Below, one piece after another: positions 13,342 to 15,367 of a stretch of 15,367 bases of DNA. The notes under the pieces are model-generated. The model searched no databases. It saw nothing but the letters and a program-made list of their open reading frames with translations, and was not told the DNA's origin. Origin of the DNA: SM23-28-2 sp964512285 (GTDB taxonomy: Bacteria > Chloroflexota > Dehalococcoidia > SM23-28-2); the NCBI GenBank assembly GCA_964512285.1, contig CAZEJO010000040.1, forward strand, positions 1 through 15,367. The letters are read 5' to 3'. The position numbers and the translations under genes are program-made. The stretch's first letter is position 1. Each line of letters starts with the position of its first letter.

Positions 13342-13841
13342 GCGACGTGGCGGCGGTTGCGCTTATCACAGGCGGGTTCACTCTTGCTGGCGTCGTGGCG
13401 ACGCAGGTGTTCCACGTGCTAAGGCAGAGGCATGAACTGGAAGAGCGGTACAGGCTCGGTCTGTACGAGAAGAGGCTCGCCGTGCACCAGCGGGGGTTCG
13501 GGTGGCTCATGGAGCTATGGAAAGCACTAAAAGAAGCCATCGAGGCTGGCTCCCTAGCTGAGGGGAAGCAAAAAGTGGCAGAGTTGTGCAACCAGGCCGA
13601 CGAATGGTGGGGAGCGAACTCCCTCTACTTAGATCCCCAGTCAAGCAAGAAGATGCACGTTTTGTTCTTGAAGGGGCGCTTCGAGACGGATGCTTTGATC
13701 CGGGACGCGCGCCGATGGAGCAAGGACACCCAGACACTACCCGAGGACTCTGTCTTTAAGTTGTACGCTGACGCCTGGTCCGCGGTGCAAAAGGGAATCG
13801 GGATGAAGCACATCGATTTCACAGTGGTTCCAGAGGATTAG
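13338..13841 (+). CDS. Unknown small membrane-anchored protein in the pyr operon
   Basis: The protein has 167 residues; ATG 13338 overlaps the pyrC stop in ATGA and the stop is 3 bases before carA, so it is firmly within the operon. Residues 5-27 form one hydrophobic segment (ALITGGFTLAGVVATQVFHV), followed by a positively charged stretch (RQRHELEERYRLGLYEKR) that would place the rest in the cytoplasm. Residues 29-70 look like a long helix or coiled coil. The remainder is rich in Trp, Lys and Asp with no motif I recognise. The layout resembles a broad class of one-TM proteins with a YEKR-type helix of unknown role. Its DNA (for example 13515-13590 and 13615-13700) is visibly richer in A and T than pyrC and carA, hinting at separate acquisition. 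No function in pyrimidine synthesis is known to me for such a protein. Confidence 0.75.
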   Translation: MSDVAAVALITGGFTLAGVVATQVFHVLRQRHELEERYRLGLYEKRLAVHQRGFGWLMELWKALKEAIEAGSLAEGKQKVAELCNQADEWWGANSLYLDPQSSKKMHVLFLKGRFETDALIRDARRWSKDTQTLPEDSVFKLYADAWSAVQKGIGMKHIDFTVVPED

Positions 13842-13844
13842 GCG

Positions 13845-14936
13845 ATGGGTGCCACGGCCCTCCTGGTACTAGAGGACGGCTCCGTTTTCGCGGGGCAGGC
13901 GTTCGGGGCGACGGGCCGTACCTACGGCGAGGTGATCTTCGACACGGCGATGGCCGGCTATCAGGAGATGCTCACCGATCCGTCCTGCGCCGGTCAGATC
14001 GTGGTGCTCACCTATCCCCTAATCGGCAACTATGGCATCAACGACATCGATATCGAGTCGAAGCGAATCCAGGTGCGCGGCCTGGTGGTGCGGGAGGACT
14101 GCGACCTGCCGAGCCACTGGCAGAGCAAGGGCACGCTGCACGAGTACCTGGCCTCTCAGAACATCACCGGCATCGCGGGGGTGGACACGCGTGCGCTCAC
14201 CCGCCGCTTGCGATCGGCGGGGGTAATGATGGGCACGATCACCGCCGACGAGACGCCGGAGGAGGCGCTGGCCCGCCTGCGCGGACTACCCAGCTACGGC
14301 AGCGTCGACTTCGTGCGGGAGGTGACCACCGACAAGCCCTACGACTGGCAGCAGCCCGACGTCGCGCGACGCCACATCGTGGTGGTGGACATCGGCCTCA
14401 AGTACAACATCCTGCGGTTGTTGCGCGATCGTGACTGTAGGGTGACGGCCGTGCCCTGCACTGTCTCCGCCGAGGACATCCTGGGCCTGCGGCCGGACGG
14501 CATCGTCTTGTCGTCGGGCCCGGGCAACCCCGATCTGCTGGACTACCTGGTGCGAACGGTGGCAGACCTTATCGGCAAGGTGCCCATCTTCGGCATCTGC
14601 CTGGGCCACCACCTCGTCGGCCAGGCCTTCGGGGCGGGCACCTTCAAGCTCAAGTTCGGCCATCGCGGGGCGAACCATCCGGTGAAGGACCTCCTGACCG
14701 GCCGGGTGCACATCACGGCCCAGAATCACGGCTACGCCCTCGACCCAGACGGCCTGCGGGATGGGGCCGAGGTGAGCCAGGTCCACCTGAACGACGGCAC
14801 CGTCGAGGGGCTGTGGCACCGCTCGCTGCCCATCATCACGATCCAGTACCACTCGGAGGCATCGCCGGGGCCGCAGGACAACGCTTACATCTTCGACCGC
14901 TTCCTGGAGATGGTGGAAGCGGCTAAAGGAACGTAG
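13845..14936 (+). CDS. carA: Carbamoyl-phosphate synthase small (glutaminase) subunit
   Basis: The protein has 363 residues, normal for the family, starting at ATG 13845. It hydrolyses glutamine and passes ammonia to the large subunit CarB, which is not in the window. The N-terminal domain has LVLEDGSVFAGQAFG, GEVIFDTAMAGYQEMLTDPS and GVDTRALTRRLR. The class I glutamine amidotransferase domain has VLSSGPGNP (221-229), the nucleophile Cys252 in FGICLGHH, FGHRGANHPV (271-280), and the catalytic His336 and Glu338 in QYHSEASPGPQD. His256 replaces the Gln commonly found in GICLGHQ. Its place in the operon with pyrB and pyrC supports the pyrimidine role. Confidence 0.95.
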   Translation: MGATALLVLEDGSVFAGQAFGATGRTYGEVIFDTAMAGYQEMLTDPSCAGQIVVLTYPLIGNYGINDIDIESKRIQVRGLVVREDCDLPSHWQSKGTLHEYLASQNITGIAGVDTRALTRRLRSAGVMMGTITADETPEEALARLRGLPSYGSVDFVREVTTDKPYDWQQPDVARRHIVVVDIGLKYNILRLLRDRDCRVTAVPCTVSAEDILGLRPDGIVLSSGPGNPDLLDYLVRTVADLIGKVPIFGICLGHHLVGQAFGAGTFKLKFGHRGANHPVKDLLTGRVHITAQNHGYALDPDGLRDGAEVSQVHLNDGTVEGLWHRSLPIITIQYHSEASPGPQDNAYIFDRFLEMVEAAKGT

Positions 14937-14939
14937 AGA

Positions 14940-15367
14940 ATGGCGAAGACGGTCTTTCGCAAGGCGACGGCGCGAGACGCCCAGCAGATCGCGTCCGTGG
15001 CGGCGCGGATGGGCCTGGACGGGAGCGGGGAGACAGGCCTGCCGTCTCACCTGACGGCGGCCGAGGTGGTGGGGCGAATGCGCAGCTACCGACGGCGGGG
15101 CGCCTGGTTCGTCTGCCGCATCGATGACCAGACGGTCGGCTTCGCCGCGCTGGAGCCGGCGTCGGACGAGAAGAAGGTGGCGGCGCTGGGCGTCTGGGTG
15201 CTGCCGTCGTTTCGGCGCCAGGGCGTGGGGACGCATCTGGCGCTGATGGCGCTGGAGTTCGCGCGGGAGAAGGGGTATGGCAAGGTGCGGGGGAGGATCC
15301 CGGCGGGCAACGAGCTGGCGCTATCGTTCTTCAGCAGCATCGGAGCGCTGGTGCCGCGCGTGGGCGG
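14940..15367 (+). CDS. GNAT-family N-acetyltransferase (3' end outside window)
   Basis: ATG 14940 is 3 bases after the carA stop; the frame stays open to the window end (142 complete codons). It starts MAKTVFRKATARDAQQIASV, typical of a GNAT N-terminus. The acetyl-CoA binding motif A is clear: LGVWVLPSFRRQGVGTHLALMALEFAREKG, that is a beta strand, RRQGVG loop and helix, at about residues 84-113. The end GNELALSFFSSIGAL matches motif B. Family members transfer acetyl from acetyl-CoA to an amine; the substrate here is unknown. The place right after carA, where an argA-like or carB gene might be expected, does not settle its role; it does not look like a typical N-acetylglutamate synthase. Confidence 0.8.
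   Translation, partial: MAKTVFRKATARDAQQIASVAARMGLDGSGETGLPSHLTAAEVVGRMRSYRRRGAWFVCRIDDQTVGFAALEPASDEKKVAALGVWVLPSFRRQGVGTHLALMALEFAREKGYGKVRGRIPAGNELALSFFSSIGALVPRVG

Overview
The window is GC-rich bacterial DNA. Two lipoproteins carry Thr/Pro-rich linkers straight after the lipidated Cys, there is an HpaB-family enzyme, a stand-alone NDP-forming acyl-CoA synthetase subunit and a very large secreted repeat protein with a dockerin-like tail. Together these suggest an uncultivated Chloroflexota, most likely Dehalococcoidia-like. The lineage is an inference from protein style, not a database result.

Left part (1-2103): the 3' end of an NDP-forming acyl-CoA synthetase subunit, then an Imm8-family immunity protein with no visible toxin, both on the + strand. 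They converge on a minus-strand lipoprotein of unknown function. Middle part (2104-9710), all on the minus strand, read from right to left: an HpaB-family flavoprotein (9561-8119) and a lipoprotein substrate-binding protein (8082-6787) form a two-gene unit behind a near-consensus promoter. Then come a 411-base gap holding a consensus promoter and a long hairpin-rich leader, a 1423-residue exported protein with eight tandem beta-sandwich-like repeats, TSP3-like calcium loops and a dockerin-like end (6375-2104), and finally the small lipoprotein.

Three minus-strand tRNA genes (Leu-CAA, Gln-TTG, Asn-GTT, all with encoded CCA) sit at 9711-10023 under one promoter. Divergent from them is a pyrimidine biosynthesis operon on the + strand: pyrR, pyrB, pyrC, an unknown one-TM protein, carA and a GNAT acetyltransferase cut by the window end. 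Most of these genes overlap or nearly touch. The operon leader carries a recognisable PyrR-binding loop followed by an intrinsic terminator, so UMP-responsive attenuation by PyrR is expected. PyrR, aspartate carbamoyltransferase, dihydroorotase and the glutaminase subunit of carbamoyl-phosphate synthetase cover sensing and the early steps of UMP synthesis; carB, pyrD, pyrE and pyrF are not in the window.

The most unusual points are the eight-repeat dockerin-tailed surface protein, the unknown membrane-anchored gene translationally coupled inside the pyr operon, a perfect 12-base-arm palindrome lying in frame inside pyrC, a possible leader peptide whose ribosome binding site lies inside the PyrR hairpin, an orphan Imm8 gene, and an HpaB-family enzyme lacking the iron-sulfur ligands of 4-hydroxybutyryl-CoA dehydratase.
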